64,000 nucleotides of DNA from Paenibacillus macerans. GTDB taxonomy: Bacteria > Bacillota > Bacilli > Paenibacillales > Paenibacillaceae. The DNA lies in assembly GCF_900454495.1 (NCBI RefSeq), contig NZ_UGSI01000001.1, positions 3,844,001-3,908,000 on the forward strand, in the 5' to 3' direction. The position numbers and the translations under genes are program-made. The notes beneath the pieces are model-generated. The model was not told the origin of the DNA, searched no databases, and was given only the letters and a program-made list of their open reading frames with translations. Each line of letters opens with the position of its first letter. Positions within the stretch are counted from its first letter, which is position 1. Shown here one piece after another: positions 1 through 8,431 of this stretch.

Positions 1-707
1 AAAGAATCCCACATTTCGTCGATATCTTGTAAGTGGACAATTTTCTCTAACTCACTAATAAAAGCGATGATGGCTTCAAGTTTTACAATCTGTTGATTTA
101 ACTGATTTGATAGATCATTTAATTTCGTTTCCGTAGCCTTTAATACTGTTTCTATATCTTCCGCTTTTTGTGCATTTGCTTTGCTGATGGCCATCGTACT
201 ACTAATTAAATTTGATAATGTAGTAATTTCACTATGCCATTCCTGGAAATCACTCCAAATTTTATCTATGTCTTCAAGATGGGCGTAACCATCCAGTTTT
301 TGCTTAAACTTTTTTAGGACCTCAAGTGTTTTCTTCTGATCATCAACAATCTTTTTTATTTGCTCTTGCGTTGCTTGAATACGTTCACTGGTTTTTTCAG
401 TAGCTTTGATAGATATCAAAATAGCTTGAATGTAGTCTTTATCCAACGCTTCTAATGCACTATATACCTGACCAAACTCTTTGATGGTTCTATTATTCGT
501 AGTATTTAAATCGATTAAATGCTGTTGAATAGTACTGAGTCTACTATTTAATTCGGATCCTGTAACCTTATGATCACCAAGACCCAGAAATCCTCCGTCT
601 GTTCTAACAGTATCAATCTTTAACTCATCTGTCTTCTTTTGCGAAAATTCTTTCAACCCTCTTTTTGCTAGTTCGAAATTGTGGGTTTTTATAACTAATT
701 CATTCAT
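1..707 (-). CDS. Coiled-coil protein of unknown function, C-terminus beyond window
   Basis: The reading frame is open for 235 codons and runs off the left edge, so the C-terminus is not visible. No family is recognised. After a mixed N-terminal part of about 55 residues the sequence is polar and helix-prone with heptad-like spacing of Leu and Ile, as in long coiled coils. A motif H-L-x-D-I-D-x-x-W appears at residues 143 and 225, which suggests an internal repeat of about 82 residues. The ATG lies two bases after the stop of the upstream gene, with GAGGAA as ribosome binding site, so the two genes are probably co-translated. Base composition is AT-rich compared with the core genes further right. 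The function is unknown; a structural partner of the neighbouring membrane protein is an inference from coupling only. Confidence 0.75.
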   Translation of the reverse strand, partial: MNELVIKTHNFELAKRGLKEFSQKKTDELKIDTVRTDGGFLGLGDHKVTGSELNSRLSTIQQHLIDLNTTNNRTIKEFGQVYSALEALDKDYIQAILISIKATEKTSERIQATQEQIKKIVDDQKKTLEVLKKFKQKLDGYAHLEDIDKIWSDFQEWHSEITTLSNLISSTMAISKANAQKAEDIETVLKATETKLNDLSNQLNQQIVKLEAIIAFISELEKIVHLQDIDEMWDS

Positions 708-709
708 CT

Positions 710-2440
710 TTATTCCTCACTTAGTTCGTCAAATAGATTATCGATATCGTCAAATGTGTTCTGTATAGATTCATCATCCTCGCAATTTGCAGCGATATTT
801 TTTAGAGATTCACTCATCATATTTGCTGCAGCAACATGACGATCTTTTATCTCCTTCGCTGCATTTGCCTTGGTATGTTCAAGGTTTACCTCACTTACAA
901 TACGGACTTGGTGCTGAAGATTTAGAACCTCGTTGCTCTTCTCGACTTGAGCTTTAACAACATCTGCTTTCTGGCTTTTTTCAATTCTTTTTTCAATAAG
1001 ATTTATCGCAATAGCACCTATAATCCCAGCAACTACAGCACCTAGAAAAATACCTATAATATTTGCAAGGATACCAATCAAAGGTATTTCTATGGCAAAT
1101 ATAGGAATTGTCATCAGCCCTTTTTCGATAGCTTCGCCAAGCACTAATGCTCCAGCTCCAGTTAATCCTGCAATAATTATTTTACCTGTTTCGAGAAGGA
1201 GACGACTAATAGGTTTACCTTTGTTCTCAGGGCTCTTTATATAATTGACAGCGTCTTTAAGCGATTTCCAACCTTGCTTTAACAACATCCATACTTTTTT
1301 TATGGTTCCAAAAATAGGACCTAAAATCGCTGTTGCAACAGTACTAGACACAGTATTTCCTGCATTAATCAAGTGTGTTTTCATTTTACTGATGAAGGAA
1401 TGAATAGCTTCTTTTAAGCTATCTAGAAGGGTATCTAGGCCCTTTTTAGCAGACTTAAACCACTTAACTAACTTAGCGATAATTTCTTTAACCAAATCAG
1501 CAAGCAACTGCATGAGCACCGCTCTAAGTGCTTTACCGCCAATACGAAATGCTTCTTCCTTTTGAGACTGTTTCCCTGCCTCGATAGATTTCTTCTCAGC
1601 TTCTTTTTTCTGCTTTTCGTATTCTTCACGAGCCTCTTTGTCTTTTTTACGCAGAGCTTCCTCATCTACATTAAATCGTTCTGCTGCTTTTTTTCCATCT
1701 CTTTCGCTGTCTAGCCATTCCGACGTAGTCGAATCGCCCTTAGACTGGTTTGCTGCAGAATCCATTAGGTTAAGGTTTTTCTCGCTATTTGCAAAAGCAA
1801 CCTGTTCTTCTCTTGTCATATGTGCATTAGCAGCGGGATCTCGAATAATTTCTGCTGCCGAAACAGTGTGATCCATATTGGTATTATTTGTATCTTTTCC
1901 AGTCGGGCGCCTTTTATCAAAATCATCACGTGATCCTTTATTTAACACCTTTTTCCACGAGTCGATTCTTGTATCATGTTTTTCCCACACTTGTTGGTCT
2001 TCATTGTATCTAAAATTGCTAGTCTTATGCTCTGTGTTAGGATCCTTCTGAAAATTACTTTGCCAACTATCATATCGCTCTTGATAGTAAATTTTTGTAT
2101 TATGTGTTGCAATGTTTCCATTCGCAAAATTTTCTGTTGTTTGAATATGAGCTTCATCTCGTAAATCAAGTTTGAGGCCATTATTCTCTTTAATAAAATC
2201 CTCCCCAGCGGTGACAGCAATTTGATTCATAAACTGCTCCCAAACAACATCCATAATGACATTTCCAAGGTTGTCCGGGTTTCCTATTTTCTCCTTTTCG
2301 TCTGCCAAAAATTCCAAATCAGCAAGCTCTTCTTCTAATTGGCTTTGGAGTTTCTCTTCCAACTCATCAAAGTCAAAAGAGTCCGCTACATCCTCACTAA
2401 GCCCTTGGTTATCATCAAGAAAAGCATTTTCCTTTGCCAT
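710..2440 (-). CDS. Putative membrane protein with HNH-like nuclease motif
   Basis: A 576-residue protein of no family I can name. Residues 1-50 are strongly acidic. Around 189-236 there is an HNH-like pattern: Asp190-His191, then Asn222-Leu-Asn-Leu, then Asn231-x-x-Lys234-Gly-Asp, which resembles the metal-binding core of beta-beta-alpha-Me nucleases without the usual zinc cysteines. Residues 250-297 are a very charged helix. From about 300 a helical region leads to two or three Gly/Ile-rich hydrophobic stretches (about 415-485) that look membrane-spanning, followed by a polar tail. The start has AAAGGATAG upstream. It is coupled to the coiled-coil gene that follows. A toxin, defence effector or phage-derived protein are all possible; the nuclease reading is inference from the motif. 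Confidence 0.7.
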   Translation of the reverse strand: MAKENAFLDDNQGLSEDVADSFDFDELEEKLQSQLEEELADLEFLADEKEKIGNPDNLGNVIMDVVWEQFMNQIAVTAGEDFIKENNGLKLDLRDEAHIQTTENFANGNIATHNTKIYYQERYDSWQSNFQKDPNTEHKTSNFRYNEDQQVWEKHDTRIDSWKKVLNKGSRDDFDKRRPTGKDTNNTNMDHTVSAAEIIRDPAANAHMTREEQVAFANSEKNLNLMDSAANQSKGDSTTSEWLDSERDGKKAAERFNVDEEALRKKDKEAREEYEKQKKEAEKKSIEAGKQSQKEEAFRIGGKALRAVLMQLLADLVKEIIAKLVKWFKSAKKGLDTLLDSLKEAIHSFISKMKTHLINAGNTVSSTVATAILGPIFGTIKKVWMLLKQGWKSLKDAVNYIKSPENKGKPISRLLLETGKIIIAGLTGAGALVLGEAIEKGLMTIPIFAIEIPLIGILANIIGIFLGAVVAGIIGAIAINLIEKRIEKSQKADVVKAQVEKSNEVLNLQHQVRIVSEVNLEHTKANAAKEIKDRHVAAANMMSESLKNIAANCEDDESIQNTFDDIDNLFDELSEE

Positions 2441-2513
2441 AATATATCTATCCTTTCAGCAAAGAGTTTTTTCATCTCTGCGTAATTATGTTTTATTATA
2501 CTTCAGTATTATA

Positions 2514-2526
2514 GGTATATTATACC
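2514..2526. promoter_or_regulatory. Perfect 13-bp palindrome upstream of the membrane-protein gene
   Basis: The sequence ggtatattatacc is a perfect dyad (GGTAT-A-centre-ATACC) about 75 bases before the start of the 576-residue protein. It sits in a very AT-rich stretch with several TATAAT-like hexamers on the minus strand, so it could be an operator over the promoter. No regulator is encoded next to it in the window. Confidence 0.3.
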
Positions 2527-2682
2527 ATGCAAGATGGAGTTATATTTTCCATGTCTAACTTTAAGCAAAACAGTCCTAGATTCAGACGAAACACCTGTGC
2601 TGTTAATTTTGCTTCGCTTTTGCTGAATAATATGAACTTAGAGATGTAGAAATGAGTCTGAGAGGAAAAAATAATAAATGAC

Positions 2683-2826
2683 TTTTTAACACTACCAGAG
2701 GACAAAATGCTAGAAATTATTGATTCCATTGAACTTCTTTAAATCCAAAAATGAGCAAAATTAGAACTGCAAATGTATGAAATCATTAATGAGAATAAGG
2801 ATGCTCTCAAGGAACTGACAAGGTAA
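2683..2826 (+). pseudogene. Small decayed reading frame with two in-frame stops
   Basis: On the plus strand one frame reads LPEDKMLEIIDSIELL, a TAA, three codons, a TGA, and then AKLELQMYEIINENKDALKE before a final TAA. Both parts are in the same frame and have the charged helical look of a real small protein. This is probably the remnant of a short gene of about 50 codons inactivated by point mutations. No family is recognised. The surrounding 2441-3124 region otherwise holds no intact gene. Confidence 0.3.
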
Positions 2827-2907
2827 TGATATGCTGCAACACCATATAAACTAGATATTGCTCTGTTCTGTTAGCTTCAAACGAACAAAATTTTATTAAA
2901 ACATATT

Positions 2908-2943
2908 AAAATGGGGACGCGAATTTAGCTCGCGTCCCCATTT
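2908..2943. repeat. 14-bp perfect stem, REP-like or bidirectional terminator
   Basis: AAATGGGGACGCGA and its exact complement flank a 7-base loop. The stem starts with GGGGACG, like palindromes often found between convergent genes or next to REP-associated transposases. There is no transposase here and the stem is about 180 bp beyond the end of the isomerase-like gene, so it may end transcription from either side or be a stray mobile palindrome. Confidence 0.5.
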
Positions 2944-3033
2944 CGTCCCCTATTATCCCATACACCTGCTAAAAACCTTCATAAATTAAGGAACAAACCG
3001 TTTCGATATGCCTTGAATGTACAAAAAAGATGA

Positions 3034-3069
3034 CGCTTAGGCATGATGGGGTCTTGGCGGAAAATCTAT
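3034..3069. repeat. Left copy of direct repeat bracketing the peptide cluster
   Basis: A 26-bp block beginning CGCTTAGGC and ending GGGGTCTTGGCG recurs at 12075-12100 in the same orientation with three transitions or transversions (23 of 26 identical). Both copies are followed by a similar AT-rich tail ending in TCTAT. The right copy is partly palindromic. The repeats are 9.04 kb apart and bracket the isomerase gene, the APH remnant and the whole peptide cluster. Confidence 0.5.
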
Positions 3070-3124
3070 CGTTTTTATAGATCAGATTCTTTATTGTATT
3101 AGTTTTATACCCTCATACAACTAG

Positions 3125-3889
3125 TTAGTGTTTTAATGCTTCCAACCTTTTTGCACGTTCAAACGCTTTATGTAAAAAGTCTTTAGCCGATAAATCCTCA
3201 TAATCCCAATTCATGACCTCTATTGCAGTCGCTCCTGAATAATTCGTTTCCGCAATTTTTTTCATGGTTATTGACCAATCAATCGTGCCATCAAAGGGTA
3301 ACCCGTGTTGGGCATAACTTCCATTATTATCATGTAAATGTAGTGCCATTAACCTGGAACCGTACGTGGATAATAAATCATTGCCCGGATAGTAGCGGTA
3401 GTGATGTCCGCAGTCATAACAGAATCCGATACACAGGGAATCTACTTGCTCCAGCACATATGCCAAATTGGTAAGGTTCCGTAAATTCTCCAGCGCAACA
3501 TTGACACCAAGCTGTTCAGCTTTTTCAGTGATTCTCAAGATTCTATTCAATCCCAATGCGTTATGTGGATTATCTTCATCGGGCAGGTGCACCACCATTG
3601 TCGGAATCTCAAATTCGGCGCAATCTGCAAGACATTGCAAATAACAATCGGTTAAGGCTTCACCGTCCAGATTGTCAAGCCAGAGGTTGTTTTGGTTTTG
3701 GATTGGCGTATGGATATTCTCTATAAAAAGACCCGCTTCCTGCGCAATTTGCGGTCCGTTAAGGTAATCGTTCCGGCCAAAGTCTTCACTCCACCATAAT
3801 AAAACGCCATCAAATCCAGCTTCTTTTATTAACTGATAACGTTCCTTTATCGGCATTTCATAGCCAAACCAATCATAAATGGTAATCAT
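3125..3889 (-). CDS. Sugar phosphate isomerase/epimerase, AP-endonuclease-2-like TIM barrel
   Basis: 254 residues, typical for the xylose-isomerase-like TIM-barrel family (IolE, Hyi, endonuclease IV fold), which isomerises sugars or keto acids with a divalent metal. Candidate metal ligands sit at the expected strand ends: His in NIHTP, His in VVHLP, Glu in ALENLR, Asp/His in CYDCGHH, His in LHLHDNNG and Glu in AIEVMN. AAAGGA precedes the ATG. The gene is alone: the next gene upstream is a decayed kinase, and no sugar operon is attached, so the substrate cannot be named. Confidence 0.85.
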   Translation of the reverse strand: MITIYDWFGYEMPIKERYQLIKEAGFDGVLLWWSEDFGRNDYLNGPQIAQEAGLFIENIHTPIQNQNNLWLDNLDGEALTDCYLQCLADCAEFEIPTMVVHLPDEDNPHNALGLNRILRITEKAEQLGVNVALENLRNLTNLAYVLEQVDSLCIGFCYDCGHHYRYYPGNDLLSTYGSRLMALHLHDNNGSYAQHGLPFDGTIDWSITMKKIAETNYSGATAIEVMNWDYEDLSAKDFLHKAFERAKRLEALKH

Positions 3890-3973
3890 AAGCCGATTCC
3901 TTTCTTAATTTTCGGGTTCTCGCTTCAGCGCCAAAAGTCCGACCCGCGTTGCTCTCGAAATCCCCGTCTCAAT

Positions 3974-4342
3974 TCATCTCAACAATTTTGCAAACCTATA
4001 TAACTTCATGAACCTTTGAAAATACGTAAACTGGTTAATGTCCTCATCGCCCAGCGGAACTACCGAACTGTAACCCTTTAGAAACGATTTCACTTGAGGA
4101 TTATCCAAGTTCATATCATCGCCAAGAAAATCATCAAGAGCCGTTATAATGTCGTGAGCATACCAACTATAAACAGCATCATCGAAATCAATAACGCTAT
4201 ACGAACGATTTTTCTCTTCATAAAATAGGTTGTCCAGTTGAAAATCATAAGTAACTGGAACCCTTTCCCTGACTAATAAAATCAATGTGACCACAAGGGC
4301 GGGAAAGCACGAATTAGAGTTCGACAAAGCCGCAAATATCAA
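3974..4342 (-). pseudogene. C-terminal remnant of an APH-family phosphotransferase
   Basis: From about codon 28 the frame matches the C-terminal half of aminoglycoside phosphotransferase/choline kinase-like proteins: DFQLDNLFYEE (catalytic loop; the usual preceding His is replaced) and YSVIDFDDAVYSWYAHDI (the metal-binding Asp region). The N-terminal ATP-binding lobe is absent and the first 27 codons look unrelated, so this is a truncated gene joined to foreign sequence. The full family length is about 300 residues against 122 here. No function is expected. Confidence 0.75.
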
Positions 4343-4463
4343 AGAGTTTTACATCAACCTTTCCAGGCATATTTGCTAACAAAATATCCCGCTCAACCAG
4401 TCAACGGCACAGCACACCATATTAGAATGGGGTGATTCATAAAAGATTCGGAAATGCCTGGTT

Positions 4464-5762
4464 CTATAAATCGATATTTGCGTCCGCCTCTTTCGATTTG
4501 GAGATTTCTGCCGGAAAGATAGTCGATAACAGCTTAAAAAAGAACCAAATGCTTGCCATACCGATTATAAATATCTCCAAGGAGACCACATATTTGGGAA
4601 CAACGGCTCCAAGCGTTACCGCCAGGCTGCCCAACATGACCGCCCCACGCGTGGTGACAGCGTTCATAGCCATATACGACCCCCGCTTATCGTTTGGAAT
4701 AATATCGGCCATTAAGGCTTGTTTATGCGGGACATAGATTAATTCTCCTAAGGAAACGACGGCCATCATGGCGAACAAAATCCACGGTCTTGTTTCGTAA
4801 CTGATGATCGAATACCCCGTCGTATATATTAGCATACCGGCAACTATCGCGTATTTGGGCCCTATCTTGCCCGTCAGATATGAAATCAAGGCTGCAAAAA
4901 CAGTAACAATTACAGCATTTAAGGTATTCAGCATTCCGAATAAATTATATCCGTCGACTAAAAAGTTGCAATTTCCCCAACTAAACAGCTTCTGTTCGCT
5001 GATTTCATTTACCAAACGTACTGCTATAAAATTACTGGTTTGCGTTTGTACCGATAAATCCAGCAGAGAAGCGATGAGAAAAACGAGAAATATCCGATCC
5101 ATGCTTACCGTCTTATAGTTAAGAAGGAATTGCGGCCAGAACCGTTTTTTTAGTTCTACAGGCTGCAATTCCGTTTTTCCAATTGTTTCCTTAATAAAAA
5201 ACACCAAAAGAATGATGGATATGATGGAAACTAAGGTCAAGCAAAGCATTAGGATATGTTTGTATTCTTTAAAGAAGAACCCCCCAATTACACTTCCCGC
5301 CAGAAGCGAAAGATTCCATAACCAATAGTCGATCGTATATATGTATTTTCTTTCTTCGGAGCTGCTTGAATCTACGATTAAGGCCTCGCCTGCCGGCCCT
5401 GATATTCCCGAAGCAATAGAATTTATGGCCATGGCGAAATACACGACCATAGCCGAATCGAATAAGGCCGTACTTTCCAGAAACATGGTAAACACTGCGA
5501 AAAATCGCACAATCTCGCTTAGAATCATGATCCTTTTTCTGCCGAATCGGTCGGACCAATAACCTCCGTAAAATCCGGATATAAAAGACAGAATAACGTT
5601 AATGGCAAGCAGAACACCTGCGAGCTTGGCCCCTAGCGTATACGAAAAATAAATGACCATAAAGGGCTGAATCGCATTCGCTACAATTTGTGTTAGAAAT
5701 CTTTCAATCAATCTGATCTTCACATTAATGTCGAGACTGAAAAACTTCATTGGTTCTCTCAT
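4464..5762 (-). CDS. MFS transporter, likely exporter of the peptide cluster
   Basis: 432 residues with 12 hydrophobic segments. The loop between segments 2 and 3 has the MFS signature GGYWSDRFGRKR, and conserved charged loops follow in the second half. This is a drug/peptide-efflux type of major facilitator. It is the last gene of the run that starts with the radical SAM enzyme, 15 bases after the CPBP protease gene, so export of the finished peptide or self-resistance is the natural inference. A second ATG four codons in (MKFFSLD) is an alternative start: the AAGGA upstream is very close to the first ATG. Confidence 0.85.
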   Translation of the reverse strand: MREPMKFFSLDINVKIRLIERFLTQIVANAIQPFMVIYFSYTLGAKLAGVLLAINVILSFISGFYGGYWSDRFGRKRIMILSEIVRFFAVFTMFLESTALFDSAMVVYFAMAINSIASGISGPAGEALIVDSSSSEERKYIYTIDYWLWNLSLLAGSVIGGFFFKEYKHILMLCLTLVSIISIILLVFFIKETIGKTELQPVELKKRFWPQFLLNYKTVSMDRIFLVFLIASLLDLSVQTQTSNFIAVRLVNEISEQKLFSWGNCNFLVDGYNLFGMLNTLNAVIVTVFAALISYLTGKIGPKYAIVAGMLIYTTGYSIISYETRPWILFAMMAVVSLGELIYVPHKQALMADIIPNDKRGSYMAMNAVTTRGAVMLGSLAVTLGAVVPKYVVSLEIFIIGMASIWFFFKLLSTIFPAEISKSKEADANIDL

Positions 5763-5777
5763 TCCTTCTTAACCGCT

Positions 5778-6434
5778 TTACTTAAGTCTGGAAGGCAAAT
5801 AAAATTTAAAAACGGCGATAATAATATTCGGTAAGTTATAGATCAAATGGCCGAGCATGGGAAAAATAATGTTACCGGTATACAAAATACTGGAAATCCA
5901 GCTTAGTCCAAGAAGAAATAAAATGAAATAAGTGGATAAAGTACACGTCTCGCGCGTGTCCTTTTGCAAAAAATGAGAAAGTGTAAACAACAATGAAGCA
6001 ATGATTGCGACATACGATTCTTTCCATAAATTCAGCACATCGGGAATCAAATTCCTATAAAATAGTTCCTCGGCGATCACGCTTCCAAGCAAGGAAGCTT
6101 CAATCAATAAAAATTGTTCCAGAGAAATAGGATTTATTAAATAATATATGTCTTTGCTTAAAAACACTTTGAAACTTTTAAATTGAACGATTAAGGCTAT
6201 GATCGAGGGAACTATGGCCAGAAGAAGGCCAATCAAAACTGTCCCCTTTTCCGTTACGGCAGTTATAGAATCCACCACATTAAATACAAAGAGGGGCAAG
6301 ATATAGGGGACGAAAAACAAGACCATTCTAACAAACGAAGCGCCGCGAAAATTTCGTATATATTTTCGTATTAACTGGCTGCAGTAAAACACCGAAAAAT
6401 AAATAATTAGACAATACGCCAATTGCTGTATCAT
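5778..6434 (-). CDS. CPBP family intramembrane metalloprotease
   Basis: About 218 residues with multiple membrane segments and the three CPBP (Abi) motifs: EELFYR (paired Glu with Arg), His in FTLSHFLQKD and His in LGHLIYNLPN. The family cleaves substrates inside the membrane and often removes leader peptides or gives immunity in bacteriocin clusters. I chose the ATG at 6434 because GGGG lies 6 bases upstream; a TTG at 6446 in the same frame would add four residues. The gene lies between the candidate precursor and the MFS exporter, which suits leader processing or self-protection. Confidence 0.85.
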   Translation of the reverse strand: MIQQLAYCLIIYFSVFYCSQLIRKYIRNFRGASFVRMVLFFVPYILPLFVFNVVDSITAVTEKGTVLIGLLLAIVPSIIALIVQFKSFKVFLSKDIYYLINPISLEQFLLIEASLLGSVIAEELFYRNLIPDVLNLWKESYVAIIASLLFTLSHFLQKDTRETCTLSTYFILFLLGLSWISSILYTGNIIFPMLGHLIYNLPNIIIAVFKFYLPSRLK

Positions 6435-6516
6435 ATCGATCCCCAACCAGTTCTTTCTTATCTCTACTTAAGGAAGAAGGTGTCCTTCGAAAAATTTGCT
6501 GCTTATTTATCCGAGT

Positions 6517-6576
6517 TTACGCTTTTTGAGATGCGGCCGGCGAGGCAACCTTTTTCAGTTTCGGCTTCTTATACAT
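6517..6576 (-). CDS. Candidate 19-residue RiPP precursor peptide
   Basis: A short frame, MYKKPKLKKVASPAASQKA, starts with ATG five bases after a perfect GGAGGTGA. The first ten residues fit Y-x2-P-x-L, the leader motif known to bind PqqD-like recognition elements in lasso peptide systems. The tail ASPAASQKA would be the core. The gene directly follows the PqqD-like protein and precedes the CPBP protease. The peptide is unusually short for a precursor, so a truncated copy, or a true precursor elsewhere, remains possible. It is basic and has no Cys. Confidence 0.55.
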   Translation of the reverse strand: MYKKPKLKKVASPAASQKA

Positions 6577-6684
6577 TGCATTCACCTCCATTCACAACAA
6601 AATTATTCATTATGCCTATCATAAAAAAATTGGATCCAATTCTTTTTCTCAGGACATCTTCTTCACAAAATAGGGATAAGCATA

Positions 6685-6942
6685 TTAGTTTACCTTTTCA
6701 ATCATGTTGGCATGGAATAGCTCGGTTAAGTATTCCCGGACATCTTGGTGTACTTCTTCAAAAGGAACTTGATATTTATTTGAAATAATCGTTGCAATTT
6801 GTTCCTCTGTCGTATCGCTATCAATTAATTTCCATATCGCTTCTTCAACTTCATCGAATAGATATACGTCATTATTGTGGACGGCGTAAGTTTTCCCCGA
6901 AATAACTCTTAATTGGACGAAATGATTCTTCTCATACTTCAT
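6685..6942 (-). CDS. PqqD-like peptide-binding protein (RiPP recognition element)
   Basis: 85 residues with the winged-helix/beta layout of PqqD proteins: an N-terminal beta hairpin, then DVYLFDEVEEAIWKLID and helices ending in ELFHANMIEKV. These domains hold the leader of a precursor peptide and present it to modifying enzymes. The ATG at 6942 has GAGGAG eight bases upstream, formed by the last codons of the nucleotidyltransferase; an in-frame GTG at 6951 overlaps that stop codon and is less well placed. The tight overlap shows translational coupling. It is a stand-alone B1-type element, not fused to a protease or cyclase. Confidence 0.85.
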   Translation of the reverse strand: MKYEKNHFVQLRVISGKTYAVHNNDVYLFDEVEEAIWKLIDSDTTEEQIATIISNKYQVPFEEVHQDVREYLTELFHANMIEKVN

Positions 6943-6947
6943 TGATT

Positions 6948-7760
6948 TCACTCCTCAATTTGTAATTTGATTAAGTCCTGCGAACGCTCGTTAAGATGTT
7001 GACAAAACTTTAGTCCGTTTTTCAAATGTCCGGCAATCGTACTTTCATCATAAGTGTGTCCTTGTAACTCCATATACTTCTCCAGCAGTCCCATATCATT
7101 TCTGTCTTTGCAATATCGCAGAAGCTTTCGATAAAGCCATTTGGGATTCGGGTTTGTTTCCCCGTGAAGCGCAAGATACATGGTCAGACTTACCTCAAGC
7201 AGCTTCCTGATTCCAAAAAACGCAGTCCCGAAATCCCTTGAACGGTAGGCTCCCTCCAAATCCTCAACGACGTGCGAATAGAGCCAGGCTTCGGTCATTG
7301 CCAAGTACAAATTCAAATGATTAAAATTAACATTTCCAATCAACTCTTGCTTCTCGTCGGGGATCTTTAACATTCTTGAAAATCGTAAACGATGCAGGAA
7401 ATCGATCCCGTTTTTATCAAATTCACCGGGCCGTTCATCCGATCGGGGGTTAAAAAGGTTCAACTTCGTTATGAGAGATACAAAATCTTCCGTTCTTACA
7501 TAAGTAAAATCATATCTCGTATCGTCAACCACAATATTTTGAACAATGGTGAGGTTCTCCTTGATTGCCGATGCATTACCACCTAAGCGGTTTAATTCCT
7601 CCTCGGACGGCAAACTTTCGGAAATCACAAAAACATCAACGTCAGAAGTGGCATTCCCGAAGCCCTCGATGGTAGACCCGGCCAAATAGACGATGGCGTT
7701 CTCTAATATAGAATCGGGAATATGTTGGAAAACAACTTGTTCGGTATGTGGACCTTGCAT
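6948..7760 (-). CDS. Nucleotidyltransferase domain protein
   Basis: 270 residues. The N-terminal third is a minimal pol-beta-type nucleotidyltransferase: AGSTIEGFGNATSDVDVFV gives the G-S-x10-D-x-D pattern, and Asp in RYDFTYVR is a good third carboxylate. The rest is helical, like the HEPN or KNTase C-terminal helices. Members move a nucleotide to a protein, RNA or small molecule; in lasso peptide clusters of Paenibacillus such enzymes accompany kinases. The ATG directly abuts the kinase stop (TAGATG), so kinase and transferase are coupled. The substrate is unknown. Confidence 0.8.
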   Translation of the reverse strand: MQGPHTEQVVFQHIPDSILENAIVYLAGSTIEGFGNATSDVDVFVISESLPSEEELNRLGGNASAIKENLTIVQNIVVDDTRYDFTYVRTEDFVSLITKLNLFNPRSDERPGEFDKNGIDFLHRLRFSRMLKIPDEKQELIGNVNFNHLNLYLAMTEAWLYSHVVEDLEGAYRSRDFGTAFFGIRKLLEVSLTMYLALHGETNPNPKWLYRKLLRYCKDRNDMGLLEKYMELQGHTYDESTIAGHLKNGLKFCQHLNERSQDLIKLQIEE

Positions 7761-8387
7761 CTAAATCCCCCCCGAAGTCTCGATTCGGACTTTGAGTTTA
7801 TGACCGACTTCATTTTGAATCCGATTTCTTATTTCATCCAGCGGCTCGGCCGTATTCAAAAGGATGAATTGATGTGCATCCTTTAGTTGAAGAAATCTCT
7901 CCCTCGCTTTCTCGAGAATCGCCTCGGATTCATTCATCGACCGTTTTGGGCCTCGTTCATCGATCCGTTGTAAGGAAGTATATACCGGAACGTCCAACAG
8001 AAATACCAAATCGGGTTTGAGACAACTATCCAACATTGCATGCAGGGTTTTCGTTTCGATATTTCGAGCATAAGCGTATGCATAATGGGAGTATATCCAG
8101 CGGTCCACCACAACGATATAGTCTTCGGCCAGCCACTTTTTCACCGCCTCGCTCTGTTGAAACAATTCAAATGCAAGCAGTATGCTCCTGTGCTCTCTGG
8201 GCATAGCTTCATTGTATAAATCACTATAGTTTTTGCCGATGGTTTGAAGGTAAGTTAAAAAATCGTTATCTGAATTAATCGGTTTGAACCTTTTTACTTT
8301 TAGTTGCTGCCGGGATAACCATTCCGCCAAGAATTCAACATGCGTACTCTTTCCCGATCCGTCAATCCCGCAAAAAGCGATAAGCAT
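7761..8387 (-). CDS. Thymidylate-kinase-like P-loop kinase
   Basis: 208 residues with Walker A FCGIDGSGKST, the DR-x-x-x-S motif in VVDRWIYSHYAYA and a lid region rich in Arg and Glu (RIDERGPKRS), the same layout as dTMP kinase. The sequence is divergent and the gene sits inside a peptide-modification operon, so a tailoring kinase is more likely than nucleotide metabolism. I chose the ATG at 8387 because GGAGGAAGGA lies just before it; an ATG at 8405 would place that site inside the coding region. The gene ends against the nucleotidyltransferase start. Confidence 0.8.
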   Translation of the reverse strand: MLIAFCGIDGSGKSTHVEFLAEWLSRQQLKVKRFKPINSDNDFLTYLQTIGKNYSDLYNEAMPREHRSILLAFELFQQSEAVKKWLAEDYIVVVDRWIYSHYAYAYARNIETKTLHAMLDSCLKPDLVFLLDVPVYTSLQRIDERGPKRSMNESEAILEKARERFLQLKDAHQFILLNTAEPLDEIRNRIQNEVGHKLKVRIETSGGI

Positions 8388-8431
8388 TATAATTCCTTCC
8401 TCCATTAATATGTAATGCTTTTGCTAGGGCG

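Noticed and set aside
4308..4380. Plus-strand frame with HELEFDKAANIKEFYINLSR
   Set aside because: Looks protein-like but is only 30 codons and overlaps the APH remnant; too short to assign.
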